Assembly: GCA_002470125.1 (NCBI GenBank)
Contig: DKNB01000092.1
Location: 17,433 to 32,822, forward strand
Origin: Gallionellales bacterium UBA7399
GTDB lineage: Bacteria > Pseudomonadota > Gammaproteobacteria > Burkholderiales > Gallionellaceae
DNA length: 15,390 nt
Direction of reading: 5' to 3'
Numbering within the stretch: the stretch's first letter is position 1; every line of letters starts with the position of its first letter. Shown in pieces: positions 1-7,345 of this stretch. Position numbers and translations under genes: made by a program. A model generated the notes under the pieces. The model did not search any database. It was not told the DNA's origin and saw nothing but the letters and a program-made list of their open reading frames with translations.

Positions 1-116
1 GCATCCAGCATGAAATGGATCACCTGCAGGGCAAGGTGTTTGTTGAGTACTTGTCACCCCTCAAGCAGCTGCGTCTCCAGGCCAAGCTCCGGAAGCGCCG
101 CAAAGAAACAATGTAG
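1..116 (+). CDS. def: Peptide deformylase, C-terminal fragment (5' end outside window)
   Basis: Peptide deformylase removes the N-formyl group from the initiator methionine of new proteins in the cytoplasm. Only the last 37 or so codons are present, reading from position 3 to the TAG at 114-116. The visible part begins at the third conserved motif, IQHEMDHLQG, which contains HEMDH. This is the HExxH metal-binding and catalytic motif of the family. It is followed by the typical segment VFVEYLSPLKQLR and a basic tail (KLRKRRKETM). The rest of the gene lies upstream of the window. It is followed after 101 bp by fmt, the classic def-fmt pairing in which the two enzymes add and remove the same formyl group. 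The identification is firm from the motif and the neighbour. No oddity is seen in the part present. Confidence 0.95.
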   Translation, partial: IQHEMDHLQGKVFVEYLSPLKQLRLQAKLRKRRKETM

Positions 117-205
117 AACATGCTCATGGCGCCCTTTGCGCCGCGTCGTACCAATCTAAAGCCTCATCAGACTTTCGTTTACAAAAAAGCCGTGGCTAAA
201 ACAAC

Positions 206-220
206 AGGATCACAGCAATC
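206..220 (+). promoter_or_regulatory. Shine-Dalgarno and probable ATC start codon of fmt
   Basis: AGGA at 206-209 is followed by an 8-base spacer and ATC at 218-220, in frame with fmt. The upstream in-frame stop is TAA at 197-199. The only other near-cognate upstream codon, ATC at 209, overlaps the AGGA and has no visible ribosome binding site of its own. This placement decides the start of fmt. A base error in an original ATG is the main alternative. Confidence 0.6.
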
Positions 221-1165
221 AACTCCCCTCTAAAGATTATTTTTGCCGGCACCCCAAGCTTTGCGGCCACCGCATTGGCGGCTTTGCTGATGCAGCGCTT
301 TTCTGTAGTCGCTGTGCTAACCCAGCCGGACAGGCCGGCCGGTCGCGGCATGCAACTCACCGCCAGCCCAGTCAAGCAGCTTGCCTTGGCACACAGCCTA
401 CCAGTGCTGCAGCCCACATCACTGAGATCTGCCGAAACACAACAGGAGCTCGCCGGCTTCTCGGCAGACGTAATGGTGGTTGCGGCTTATGGGCTAATTT
501 TGCCCTTGACGCTACTGCAGTTACCGCGCTATGGCTGCCTAAATATTCACGCCTCCCTGTTGCCAAGATGGCGCGGCGCGGCGCCCATTCAGCGTGCCAT
601 TTTAGCTGGTGACGATCAGACCGGCGTTACCATTATGCAGATGGATGCGGGGCTCGACACCGGCAACATGCTACTAAATAAATCCTGCTCAATCGCCTCA
701 CACGACACCGCACAAACACTACATGAAAAATTAGCGCTACTGGGTTCCGAGGCCATCGTTGAGACGCTACACCTGCTTGAACAGGGGCGACTAAAACCTA
801 CGCCGCAGGACGATGACAAAGCAACGTATGCCACCAAGCTAAACAAAGAAGAGGCGTCGATACACTGGTCGGACAGCGCCACGCAAGTTTTACGTGCGGT
901 ACGCGCCTACAACCCCTCGCCCATCGCGCGCGCAGTCCTCGAATCAACGCCTATCAAGATCTGGAAGGCCAGCCCGCGCTATGACTTATCCGGCGAGGCT
1001 GGGGTTGTTTTGAGTATAGAAAAAAATGGCATCATTGTGGCCTGTGGCCAGGGCGCACTATGTCTTGAGATACTACAACGTCAAAATGCAAGAGCTCTGC
1101 CTGCAATGGAGTTTATGCAAGGATTTTTAGTGCGAGTTGGCGATCGCTTTGTCGCGACCACCTAA
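218..1165 (+). CDS. fmt: Methionyl-tRNA formyltransferase, probable ATC start
   Basis: Fmt transfers a formyl group from 10-formyl-tetrahydrofolate to Met-tRNA(fMet) for translation initiation. Motifs in order, numbered from the ATC at 218: IIFAGTPSF (7-15), TQPDRPAGRG, then the catalytic triad region with N109 and H111 in LNIHASLLPRWRGAAPIQ, and D147 in MDAGLDTGNML. A C-terminal OB-like domain begins near residue 210 with the conserved KIWKAS segment. The frame is open from 200, but no ATG, GTG or TTG lies upstream of the conserved N-terminus. The TTG at 275 would delete the IIFAGTP loop. The ATC at 218 lies 8 bases after AGGA (206-209) and gives 315 residues, the same length as E. coli Fmt. 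Residues 5-9 (LKIIF) then fall in register with E. coli LRIIF. The stop directly abuts the rsmB ATG. Gene identity is near certain; the start codon is inference. Confidence 0.95.
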   Translation: MNSPLKIIFAGTPSFAATALAALLMQRFSVVAVLTQPDRPAGRGMQLTASPVKQLALAHSLPVLQPTSLRSAETQQELAGFSADVMVVAAYGLILPLTLLQLPRYGCLNIHASLLPRWRGAAPIQRAILAGDDQTGVTIMQMDAGLDTGNMLLNKSCSIASHDTAQTLHEKLALLGSEAIVETLHLLEQGRLKPTPQDDDKATYATKLNKEEASIHWSDSATQVLRAVRAYNPSPIARAVLESTPIKIWKASPRYDLSGEAGVVLSIEKNGIIVACGQGALCLEILQRQNARALPAMEFMQGFLVRVGDRFVATT

Positions 1166-2452
1166 ATGCATATCGCTCAACATGGCGCAAGTCAGGTTGT
1201 CTGTCAGGTGCTGGCTGGCACAAACCTAACCCACGCACTCAGTGCGGCCCTGTCATCTGCACCAAAAGGGGCCGCATCGGTACTAACAACACAGCAGCGT
1301 GGTGCGCTGCAGGATCTGAGCTACGGTACACTTCGCTTTTATGGTCAGCTGGTGCGCGTGTTGGATCAGCTGCTGCATAAGCCCGTTCAAGACAAGCAAC
1401 TACGTTGCCTACTATTGGTGGCCCTTTATCAGTTGCAGCACACAAAAGCTGCACCCCATACCATAGTAGACCATGCCGTGCAGGTGGCGCGTCAACACAA
1501 TGTCGCCGCTGGTGGACTGGCTAATGCGGTGCTACGCAATTTTTTACGTGCCCGTGAAAAATTACTTGAGGTCGCGTCCGCCAACGAAGAGGGGCGTTAC
1601 TCCTACCCGCAGTGGTGGATAGCTGCGGTCCAGGCACAATATGGGCCAGCCTCAGAGGCCATATTAATGGCGGGTAATCGGCACCCACCCATGACGCTAC
1701 GCGTTAATTGTCGACGCACCAGCCCCACCGAATATTTGGCGCTGCTTGCACAGCATGGCATTCAAGCCAGCCCAATCGGGTCAGACGGAGTAATCCTAGA
1801 GCGACCCCTTCCGGTAAGTAAATTGCCAGGATTTTTTGATGGCCTAGCTTCCGTGCAGGATGCGGGCGCACAATGTGCGGCACACCTGCTAGACGCAAAG
1901 GATGGCATGCGAGTACTGGATGCCTGCGCTGCCCCAGGTGGGAAAAGCGCCCACCTATTAGAATTAGCACAAATTGACTTGCTCGCCTTGGATAAAAATG
2001 TACAGCGCCTAGGCCTTATAGACGAAAATCTGCAACGCCTGCAGCTGCACGCACACCTAATGAGCGGCGATGCTGCACAGCCAACTGACTGGTGGAATGG
2101 AAAGCCGTTTCACCGCATCTTGGCCGATGTGCCGTGCTCTGCCTCCGGTGTAGTGCGACGCCACCCAGACATAAAATGGTTGCGCCGCCCAGGGGACATT
2201 AATGAGTTCGCGCAACAGCAACTGACTATTCTTCGGGCACTATGGCAGTTGCTAGAAAGAGATGGTAAGTTACTATACGCAACCTGCTCAATTTTTGAGC
2301 GGGAGAACCAACAGGTTATTGATAAATTTTTAGCTGAGCATGTCGACGGAAGACAGCTGCCCCTATCCGCGCCCAACCTAAACCGGGGCCAGATATCTCC
2401 CGACGACCAACATGACGGCTTCTTTTATGCGTTACTGCAAAAACATGCGTAG
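1166..2452 (+). CDS. rsmB: 16S rRNA (cytosine-967 C5) methyltransferase RsmB
   Basis: RsmB methylates C967 of 16S rRNA using S-adenosylmethionine. The 428-residue product matches the usual length (about 429 in E. coli). The N-terminal NusB-like RNA-binding domain covers roughly residues 5-140 (LSYGTLRFYGQL, VDHAVQVAR, ANAVLRNFLR). The catalytic Rossmann domain has the SAM motif DACAAPGGKSAHLLE, the DVPCSASGVVRRHPDIKW motif with C324, and LLYATCSIFERENQ with C374. These are the two cysteines of the NOL1/NOP2/Sun class: one attacks C6 of the cytosine and the other helps release the product. The ATG at 1166 begins on the base after the fmt stop. No strong Shine-Dalgarno is visible, so translation is probably coupled to fmt. 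The 3' end overlaps the start of the next gene by 8 bp. Nothing is missing from the active site. Confidence 0.97.
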   Translation: MHIAQHGASQVVCQVLAGTNLTHALSAALSSAPKGAASVLTTQQRGALQDLSYGTLRFYGQLVRVLDQLLHKPVQDKQLRCLLLVALYQLQHTKAAPHTIVDHAVQVARQHNVAAGGLANAVLRNFLRAREKLLEVASANEEGRYSYPQWWIAAVQAQYGPASEAILMAGNRHPPMTLRVNCRRTSPTEYLALLAQHGIQASPIGSDGVILERPLPVSKLPGFFDGLASVQDAGAQCAAHLLDAKDGMRVLDACAAPGGKSAHLLELAQIDLLALDKNVQRLGLIDENLQRLQLHAHLMSGDAAQPTDWWNGKPFHRILADVPCSASGVVRRHPDIKWLRRPGDINEFAQQQLTILRALWQLLERDGKLLYATCSIFERENQQVIDKFLAEHVDGRQLPLSAPNLNRGQISPDDQHDGFFYALLQKHA

Positions 2453-3047
2453 TCTACCAAAATCACTGGCTCTACTTTTGGCATTGTGGCTAGGCATCAC
2501 GGTCGCCTGTGCCGAAGGCATCGCGGTGCGCAAAACAGATGCGCAATTTTCTGAGGGCAGCTACCAGCTTTCCGCTGATTTTGATATCAGCCTAAACTCC
2601 GTTATCGACGAGGCACTAACACGTGGTGTTCCCCTCTACTTTGTTAGTGAATTTATCCTAGTGCGTCCGCGCTGGTACTGGGCAGACGAAACGATTGCAA
2701 CAAGCGAGCAGGTCTCTCGGTTGTCTTACAATAGACTGACGCGCCAGTATCGCATCGCTCACGGCTCGCTATTCCAAAACTTTTCCAACCTGGACGATGC
2801 GCTACATATTATAGGTCACCAATACGCCACACCCATCAACAGCTCGCTACTTCAGCAGGGCACCGGTTACACAGCAGCCCTGCTGTCCAAAAAGGGAGAT
2901 TACATTGCTGGCACGCGAACACACCTTGATATAACGCAGCTACCCAAGCCACTTCAGGTTAACGCCCTTGCCACCCAAGACTGGAGCCTCGACTCCGGCT
3001 GGCACCGATGGCAGGTGCACCCCGCTGTCAGCCATGCAAGCGAGTAG
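2445..3047 (+). CDS. DUF4390 protein with N-terminal signal sequence
   Basis: This belongs to the DUF4390 family of unknown function, recognised by sequence character (LSADFDISLNSVIDEALTRGVPLYF, RPRWYW, RLSYNRLTRQYRI) and by its position between rsmB and ntrY, usual in betaproteobacteria. Starting at ATG 2445 gives about 200 residues. The first 22 or so form a classic signal peptide: MRSLPK, then a hydrophobic stretch (LALLLALWLGITV) ending near ACAEG. The mature protein is therefore probably exported, either periplasmic or membrane-held. An in-frame ATG at 2412 would add 11 residues ahead of the signal and fits less well. The start overlaps the rsmB stop by 8 bp, and the stop lies 3 bp before the ntrY GTG. 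The location suggests a link to NtrY, for example as a periplasmic partner of the sensor, but this is only guilt by association. Confidence 0.85.
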   Translation: MRSLPKSLALLLALWLGITVACAEGIAVRKTDAQFSEGSYQLSADFDISLNSVIDEALTRGVPLYFVSEFILVRPRWYWADETIATSEQVSRLSYNRLTRQYRIAHGSLFQNFSNLDDALHIIGHQYATPINSSLLQQGTGYTAALLSKKGDYIAGTRTHLDITQLPKPLQVNALATQDWSLDSGWHRWQVHPAVSHASE

Positions 3048-3050
3048 CCA

Positions 3051-5174
3051 GTGAAATACTTAATTGCAATCAGCGCGCTGCTTGGTATTGCATTGCTGTA
3101 CCTGTTATCCAGCGCCAGCTCCAATACCGAAGTATTCTCACGCAACTATTATGTGTTGCTTGCTTTGGCTGGCGCCTTGGCATCCTACCTAACTGTGGTG
3201 GTTGGTTATCAGCTATGGCAGCTCCGCAAAAAGCTTAAAGCAAAAATATTTGGCGCGAAGCTTACCCTGCGGCTGACGTTATTCTTCATGGTAATTGCGA
3301 TCCTGCCAGGCTTGTTGGTGTATACCGTTTCAGTACAATTTCTCAGCAAAAGTATCGAATCGTGGTTCGATGTGCGCGTAGAGAAGGCACTGGAGGGAGG
3401 GCTTAATCTCGGCCGCAGTGCACTGGAGGTCGATCTCCAGACCTTGCGCAAAGAGGGGCAGTCGGCCGCACTCTTGCTCACAAAACAACCCCGGGGACAG
3501 TACACGCTGACATTAAACAGCCTAAGAAATAAAAATGTCACTCAGGATTTCGCATTATTTACAAAAGATGGCCAGCTGCTTGCATTTGCTGGTTTCAGTC
3601 CCAAGCTGGGGCCCAACATGCCGAGCACCAGCATGCTAAACGAGGCAGGTCAGCAAGGATTAAGTGGTCTTATTGATACGCTGCCAGACAATAGCCTGAT
3701 ATTGCGCGTCCTGGTGCCGCTCACCCCACTACAGGCGCCCTCTGAAACATACATCCTGCAACTAACGCGACCGGTGCAAAAGAAGCTTGCCGCCGATGCA
3801 GAGATGGTGCGCACGGTCTACCGTGACTATCAAGGATTGTCCCTATCTCGACTGGGATTAAAGCGCCTATACGGCATTACACTAACCCTGTCGTTACTCA
3901 TTGTGTTACTAAGCGCAACGTCGGCCGCTTTTTTTATTAGTGATCGCCTAAGCGCGCCACTCGCTGCCCTGGCAGAGGGAACGCGAGCAGTGGCGCAGGG
4001 TGACTTTTCACAGCAACACCCAATCCAAAGTAGCGACGAGCTGGGCGCCCTAACTGGATTGTTTAACCAGATGACGCTGCAGCTATCTGACGCAAAACAC
4101 ACAAGCGAGCAGCAGCAACATCAAGTAGAGGACGCAAAGTCTTATCTGGAAAGCATGCTGGCACACCTATCGTCTGGCGTTTTGGTGGTGGATGAGCGAT
4201 TTAAGTTACGTTCTGTTAATGGTAGCGCAACCCACATACTGGGGGCGTCGCTTCTGGATATGCAGGGATCCTCCCTAACAGAAATTGCCGAACACCACCC
4301 GCTCTTGCGCCAATTCTCTGATGCAATTATGCAGGGCTTCGACGAGGTCAAGAGCGGCGAATGGCAGCGTCAAATTGAGCGACTTAGCAAAAATGGTGAT
4401 CAAATACTGCTGATGCGCGGCACCCGCTTGTTCACGGCAGCGGCCACGAGCTATGTGGTGGTATTTGATGACATCACTCATTTGTTGCAAGCAGAACGTC
4501 AGGCCGCGTGGGGGGAGGTGGCGCGTCGTCTCGCGCACGAAATTAAAAATCCCCTCACCCCCATCCAACTATCTGCCGAACGCTTGCAGCACAAGCTAAG
4601 TGCCAAGCTTGAGGGTGCCGATGCCCAGCTACTGCTACGGGCCACACAAACCATTGTTAGCCAGGTGGGGGCTATGAAAAACATGGTCACTGAATTCGCT
4701 GATTACGCCCGAGCTCCGACCCCCAAGCTAGCAACGCTAGATGCACACCAACTACTCCGCGAGGTTCTTGGGCTGTACGAATCTAACAGCAGCCCGATTA
4801 CGCTACATCTCAACGCGACGCGGTCTTTGATAAAGGGGGACGCAACACGCCTACGTCAGGTAGTTCACAATCTACTACAGAACTCCCATGATGCCTTACA
4901 CGACACAAGCCATCCAGAAATTATTCTCAGCACGGAGGTAGAGGGTGGCGCACTAAAGTTGTGCGTTCAAGATAACGGCAGCGGCTTCTCTGAGCAGCTA
5001 TTGGCGCGCGCTTTCGAGCCCTACAGAACGACCAAGCCAAAGGGTACCGGACTGGGACTGGCTATCGTAAAAAAAATTGTGGAAGAGCATGGCGGCAACA
5101 TCACCATTCAAAATCTTAGCGCTGGCGGCACACTAGTACAGATAATCTTGCCGCTATTAACGGAGGTCGCATAG
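3051..5174 (+). CDS. ntrY: NtrY-type membrane sensor histidine kinase
   Basis: This 707-residue inner-membrane kinase is predicted to phosphorylate the regulator encoded next to it. Hydrophobic segments lie near residues 3-22, 33-55 and 73-96. A probable periplasmic region follows (about 97-275), then another membrane helix near 278-300. Next come a HAMP domain (about 300-352, SDRLSAPLAALAEGTRAVAQGDF), a coiled linker, a PAS domain (about 368-480), the H-box with H496 in RRLAHEIKNPLTPIQ, the N-box with N611 in LLQNSHDAL, the G1 box at D641 (DNGSGF), and G2 in TKPKGTGLGLAIVKK. Order and length match NtrY kinases. The start is a GTG 3 bp after the DUF4390 stop; the next gene begins 2 bp after this one. 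NtrY systems are tied to nitrogen or redox-respiratory control in different bacteria. Nothing here shows which signal this one senses. Confidence 0.92.
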   Translation: MKYLIAISALLGIALLYLLSSASSNTEVFSRNYYVLLALAGALASYLTVVVGYQLWQLRKKLKAKIFGAKLTLRLTLFFMVIAILPGLLVYTVSVQFLSKSIESWFDVRVEKALEGGLNLGRSALEVDLQTLRKEGQSAALLLTKQPRGQYTLTLNSLRNKNVTQDFALFTKDGQLLAFAGFSPKLGPNMPSTSMLNEAGQQGLSGLIDTLPDNSLILRVLVPLTPLQAPSETYILQLTRPVQKKLAADAEMVRTVYRDYQGLSLSRLGLKRLYGITLTLSLLIVLLSATSAAFFISDRLSAPLAALAEGTRAVAQGDFSQQHPIQSSDELGALTGLFNQMTLQLSDAKHTSEQQQHQVEDAKSYLESMLAHLSSGVLVVDERFKLRSVNGSATHILGASLLDMQGSSLTEIAEHHPLLRQFSDAIMQGFDEVKSGEWQRQIERLSKNGDQILLMRGTRLFTAAATSYVVVFDDITHLLQAERQAAWGEVARRLAHEIKNPLTPIQLSAERLQHKLSAKLEGADAQLLLRATQTIVSQVGAMKNMVTEFADYARAPTPKLATLDAHQLLREVLGLYESNSSPITLHLNATRSLIKGDATRLRQVVHNLLQNSHDALHDTSHPEIILSTEVEGGALKLCVQDNGSGFSEQLLARAFEPYRTTKPKGTGLGLAIVKKIVEEHGGNITIQNLSAGGTLVQIILPLLTEVA

Positions 5175-5176
5175 GA

Positions 5177-5836
5177 ATGGCAATCAAAGAAATTCTAGTG
5201 GTGGACGACGAGATTGGCATACGTGAGCTGCTGTCAGAAATATTGTTTGATGAGGGCTATGGTGTGCACGTAGCTGAAAGCGCTGTCGAGGCCCGCGCAT
5301 TTCGCAATCAACAGGCCCCAGATCTAGTGTTACTAGACATATGGATGCCGGACACGGATGGCATCACCCTGCTCAAAGAGTGGGGGACGCAGGGCTTGTT
5401 GACCATGCCGGTAATCATGATGTCTGGGCACGGTACCATAGAGACAGCACTGGAAGCGACGCGCATCGGCGCAACAGACTTTCTTGAAAAACCCATTGCA
5501 CTACAAAAATTACTTGCTGCTGTCGCCAAGGCAATTCAACAAAAAACATTGCCACGCACATCCGAGGGGGCCGCAGGAATTTCGACATTGATCAGCCAAG
5601 GGGGTTCACCGACAGCATCACAAGAGGATGAAACAAACCTCTCGTTGTCACTAGACCTGCCACTGCGCGAAGCACGTGAAAACTTTGATAGTCTATATTT
5701 TAATTATCACATGGATAAAGAGGGTGGCAATGTCGCACGTGTGGCAAAAAATGCCGGCTTAGAGCGTACCCATCTATATCGCAAATTAAAACAGCTCGAC
5801 ATTAGGTTTGCCAAAAAAGATGAGGACGCCAGCTAG
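5177..5836 (+). CDS. Short NtrX-like response regulator: receiver plus Fis-type HTH, no AAA+ domain
   Basis: Cognate response regulator of the upstream kinase. The receiver (about 1-120) has the acidic pair D10/D11, phosphoacceptor D54 (LVLLDIWMPDTDG), S83 (VIMMSGHGTIETAL) and K105 (DFLEKP). After a low-complexity linker (about 125-160) comes a Fis-type helix-turn-helix (about 163-210, GNVARVAKNAGLERTHLYRKLKQLDI), the DNA-binding end typical of NtrC/NtrX regulators. The central AAA+ sigma54-interaction domain of classical NtrX (about 450 residues) is absent. There is no Walker A, GAFTGA or Walker B motif in any part of the 219 residues. The layout resembles RegA/ActR-type regulators, so it probably works with sigma70 or as a repressor. 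GGAGG at 5162-5166 lies 10 bases before the ATG. The reading frame is intact, so this looks like a stable short form and not a decay product. Confidence 0.9.
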   Translation: MAIKEILVVDDEIGIRELLSEILFDEGYGVHVAESAVEARAFRNQQAPDLVLLDIWMPDTDGITLLKEWGTQGLLTMPVIMMSGHGTIETALEATRIGATDFLEKPIALQKLLAAVAKAIQQKTLPRTSEGAAGISTLISQGGSPTASQEDETNLSLSLDLPLREARENFDSLYFNYHMDKEGGNVARVAKNAGLERTHLYRKLKQLDIRFAKKDEDAS

Positions 5837-5844
5837 CAATCCTA

Positions 5845-6435
5845 TTATTTCGACAACGCCAGGCCTGAGACACCACCCACGGCAAGGTGTCGACCGTCCA
5901 GCACGGCACAAATGCGTTGCACAATCATGGGGGTCGGCTCATTAAATTCCCCCTGCTGATAGGCAACCACCGTCAGGTGCGGATAAAAAACGTCTAGCAG
6001 CTCATTAGAGCGCAGCAAAAAATCTGGATTGCTGGGTCGTCCAAAACGCTCATTTCCCTCCATGAAGGTTTCATAAATCAATACCCCGCCGATGCGTAGC
6101 GACTGGATCAGTTGCAAAAAGAGTGGCCGGTGGAGATAACGACTAACAATCACGCCGTCAAATTGATGTCCCTGATATGGCCAATCTCCGCCCTCCAGGT
6201 CTGCCTTCAGAGTGGTCACGTTGGGCAGCTGTTGTAGTTTGGCCAGCGCATGCTCGTCACGATCCACAGCGCTCACCCGCCAGCCATTGGCGGCCAGCCA
6301 GCGCGCATGTCGTCCGCTACCACAAGCCAGATCAAGCACCTCCCCGCCCTCACGAATTAGCCATGCGTGCTGACAAACCCACGATGATGGCACGCCATCG
6401 ATTTGCGGTGCAGCATTTTCGTTGAGTTTTTTCAT
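5845..6435 (-). CDS. Small class I SAM-dependent methyltransferase of unknown substrate
   Basis: A stand-alone cytoplasmic methyltransferase of about 196 residues. Motif I is VLDLACGSGRHARWLA, followed by the acidic residue that contacts the SAM ribose in VSAVDRD. A second acidic motif is ADLEGGDWPY, and FDGVIVSRYLHRP lies around motif IV. GGVLIYETF is the usual post-motif strand. The substrate cannot be inferred. The fold is shared by TehB-like and other small-molecule methyltransferases, and the tail carries a family-like segment (NEPTPMIVQRICAVL). I chose the ATG at 6435 because a G-rich Shine-Dalgarno lies about 8 bases before it. An in-frame ATG at 6459 would add 8 residues. The gene converges on the ntrX-like gene with an 8-bp gap and is divergent from rpiA. 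It is not part of either operon. Function remains open. Confidence 0.85.
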   Translation of the reverse strand: MKKLNENAAPQIDGVPSSWVCQHAWLIREGGEVLDLACGSGRHARWLAANGWRVSAVDRDEHALAKLQQLPNVTTLKADLEGGDWPYQGHQFDGVIVSRYLHRPLFLQLIQSLRIGGVLIYETFMEGNERFGRPSNPDFLLRSNELLDVFYPHLTVVAYQQGEFNEPTPMIVQRICAVLDGRHLAVGGVSGLALSK

Positions 6436-6616
6436 TTTAATTGCCCCCCACAGGACCATGCGGTCACGTCGCCAGGGTTGGTTGGTTCGTAAGCGGCCGC
6501 GCGCCCTTAAGCTCTACCTAAAAACCCCAAGCAGCGCCAAGTGTTCCTAAAAGTGTCAATTCCTGTAATAATCCAAGGCAGACAAGAGTCTTTGTCATAT
6601 TGAGGCAAGCACACCC
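6436..6616. other. Divergent intergenic region, methyltransferase / rpiA
   Basis: This 181-bp stretch is the longest in the window without a gene and must hold the starts of two divergent transcription units. No convincing -35/-10 pair was found. TAATAAT-like sequence at 6566-6572 and CATATT near 6597 are possible -10 elements without good partners. No strong hairpin or repeat was seen, and there is no supported short ORF. Confidence 0.4.
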
Positions 6617-7276
6617 ATGACGCAAGATGAATTAAAGCTCGCGGTAGCACAGGCGGCAATGGCATACATCCCAGCTAACTGTATCGTTGGTGTGGGCACC
6701 GGCTCGACGGCCAACTTCTTCATAGACGAGCTAGGAAAAATAAAGCAAAAGCTGGTCGGCGCAGTGGCCAGCTCCGAAGCCTCGGCCCAGCGCTTAAGGG
6801 GGCATGGGATTGAGGTCATCTCACTCAATGATGCAGGCAGCCTGCCCGTCTACGTAGATGGGGCGGATGAAATCACGCAGCACCTTCATATGATCAAGGG
6901 TGGAGGGGGCGCACTCACACGTGAAAAAATAGTGGCCGCCGCAAGCAAGAAATTTATCTGCTTGTGCGACTCTAGCAAGCTTGTGGATACCCTGGGGACC
7001 TTCCCCTTGCCACTCGAGGTCATACCCATGGCCCAAAGCTACGTAGCACGCCAAGTTATTTTGTTGGGTGGGCAGCCAAAGTTACGCGAGGGCTTCTCTA
7101 CAGACAATGGCAACATCATTATCGATGTATCCGGCTTAAAAATATTAAATCCGGTTGAGCTAGAGGCCACACTAAACAATATTGCCGGCGTGGTCACAAA
7201 CGGCCTATTTGCACATCGCAAGGCAGACGTATTGTTACTAGGGACGGCAAGCGGGGTCAAGACGCTTGTCGCCTAG
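6617..7276 (+). CDS. rpiA: Ribose-5-phosphate isomerase A
   Basis: RpiA interconverts ribose 5-phosphate and ribulose 5-phosphate in the non-oxidative pentose phosphate pathway in the cytoplasm. The product is 219 residues, the same as in E. coli. Motifs: the phosphate-binding loop GVGTGSTANFFID (25-37), SSEAS, DGADEI with D81 and D84, and KGGGGALTREKI with K94 and E103. These catalytic and binding positions fall at the same numbers as in the E. coli enzyme. LCDSSKLVD and PLEVIPMA follow as usual. The ATG at 6617 has a weak GAGG about 11 bases upstream. The gene follows a 181-bp divergent gap in which no clear promoter was found. Its stop codon directly abuts the Pho box of phoU. All key residues are present and the assignment is secure. 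Confidence 0.98.
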   Translation: MTQDELKLAVAQAAMAYIPANCIVGVGTGSTANFFIDELGKIKQKLVGAVASSEASAQRLRGHGIEVISLNDAGSLPVYVDGADEITQHLHMIKGGGGALTREKIVAAASKKFICLCDSSKLVDTLGTFPLPLEVIPMAQSYVARQVILLGGQPKLREGFSTDNGNIIIDVSGLKILNPVELEATLNNIAGVVTNGLFAHRKADVLLLGTASGVKTLVA

Positions 7277-7310
7277 CTGTAATAAAACTGTCACCATACG
7301 CAAGTAGTAT
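7277..7310 (+). promoter_or_regulatory. Pho box and -10 element of phoU
   Basis: CTGTAATAAAACTGTCAC at 7277-7294 matches the E. coli Pho-box consensus (two CTGTCAT-type heptamers on an 11-bp period) at 16 of 18 positions, and at 13 of 14 positions within the heptamers. It is followed by exactly 10 bases and then TAGTAT (7305-7310) as a -10 element. This is the same spacing as in the E. coli phoA and pstS promoters, where PhoB replaces the -35 contact. The box starts on the base after the rpiA stop codon. PhoB, encoded at 12519-13205, is the expected activator. Activation itself is inferred. Confidence 0.85.
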
Positions 7311-7345
7311 TACTCATAATATCTACTCCTAAAAGGATTTGACCC

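Noticed and set aside
128..142. GGCGC-CCTTT-GCGCC inverted repeat between def and fmt as a terminator
   Set aside because: The 5-bp stem is followed by GCGTCGTA and not a T-run. def and fmt are usually co-transcribed. It may be a chance stem.
6553..6598. Pho-box-like half-sites upstream of rpiA (GTGTCAA, CTGTAAT, TTGTCAT)
   Set aside because: The first two are 10 bp apart and not 11, and the third is 29 bp further. No properly spaced -10 follows. This is much weaker than the phoU site.
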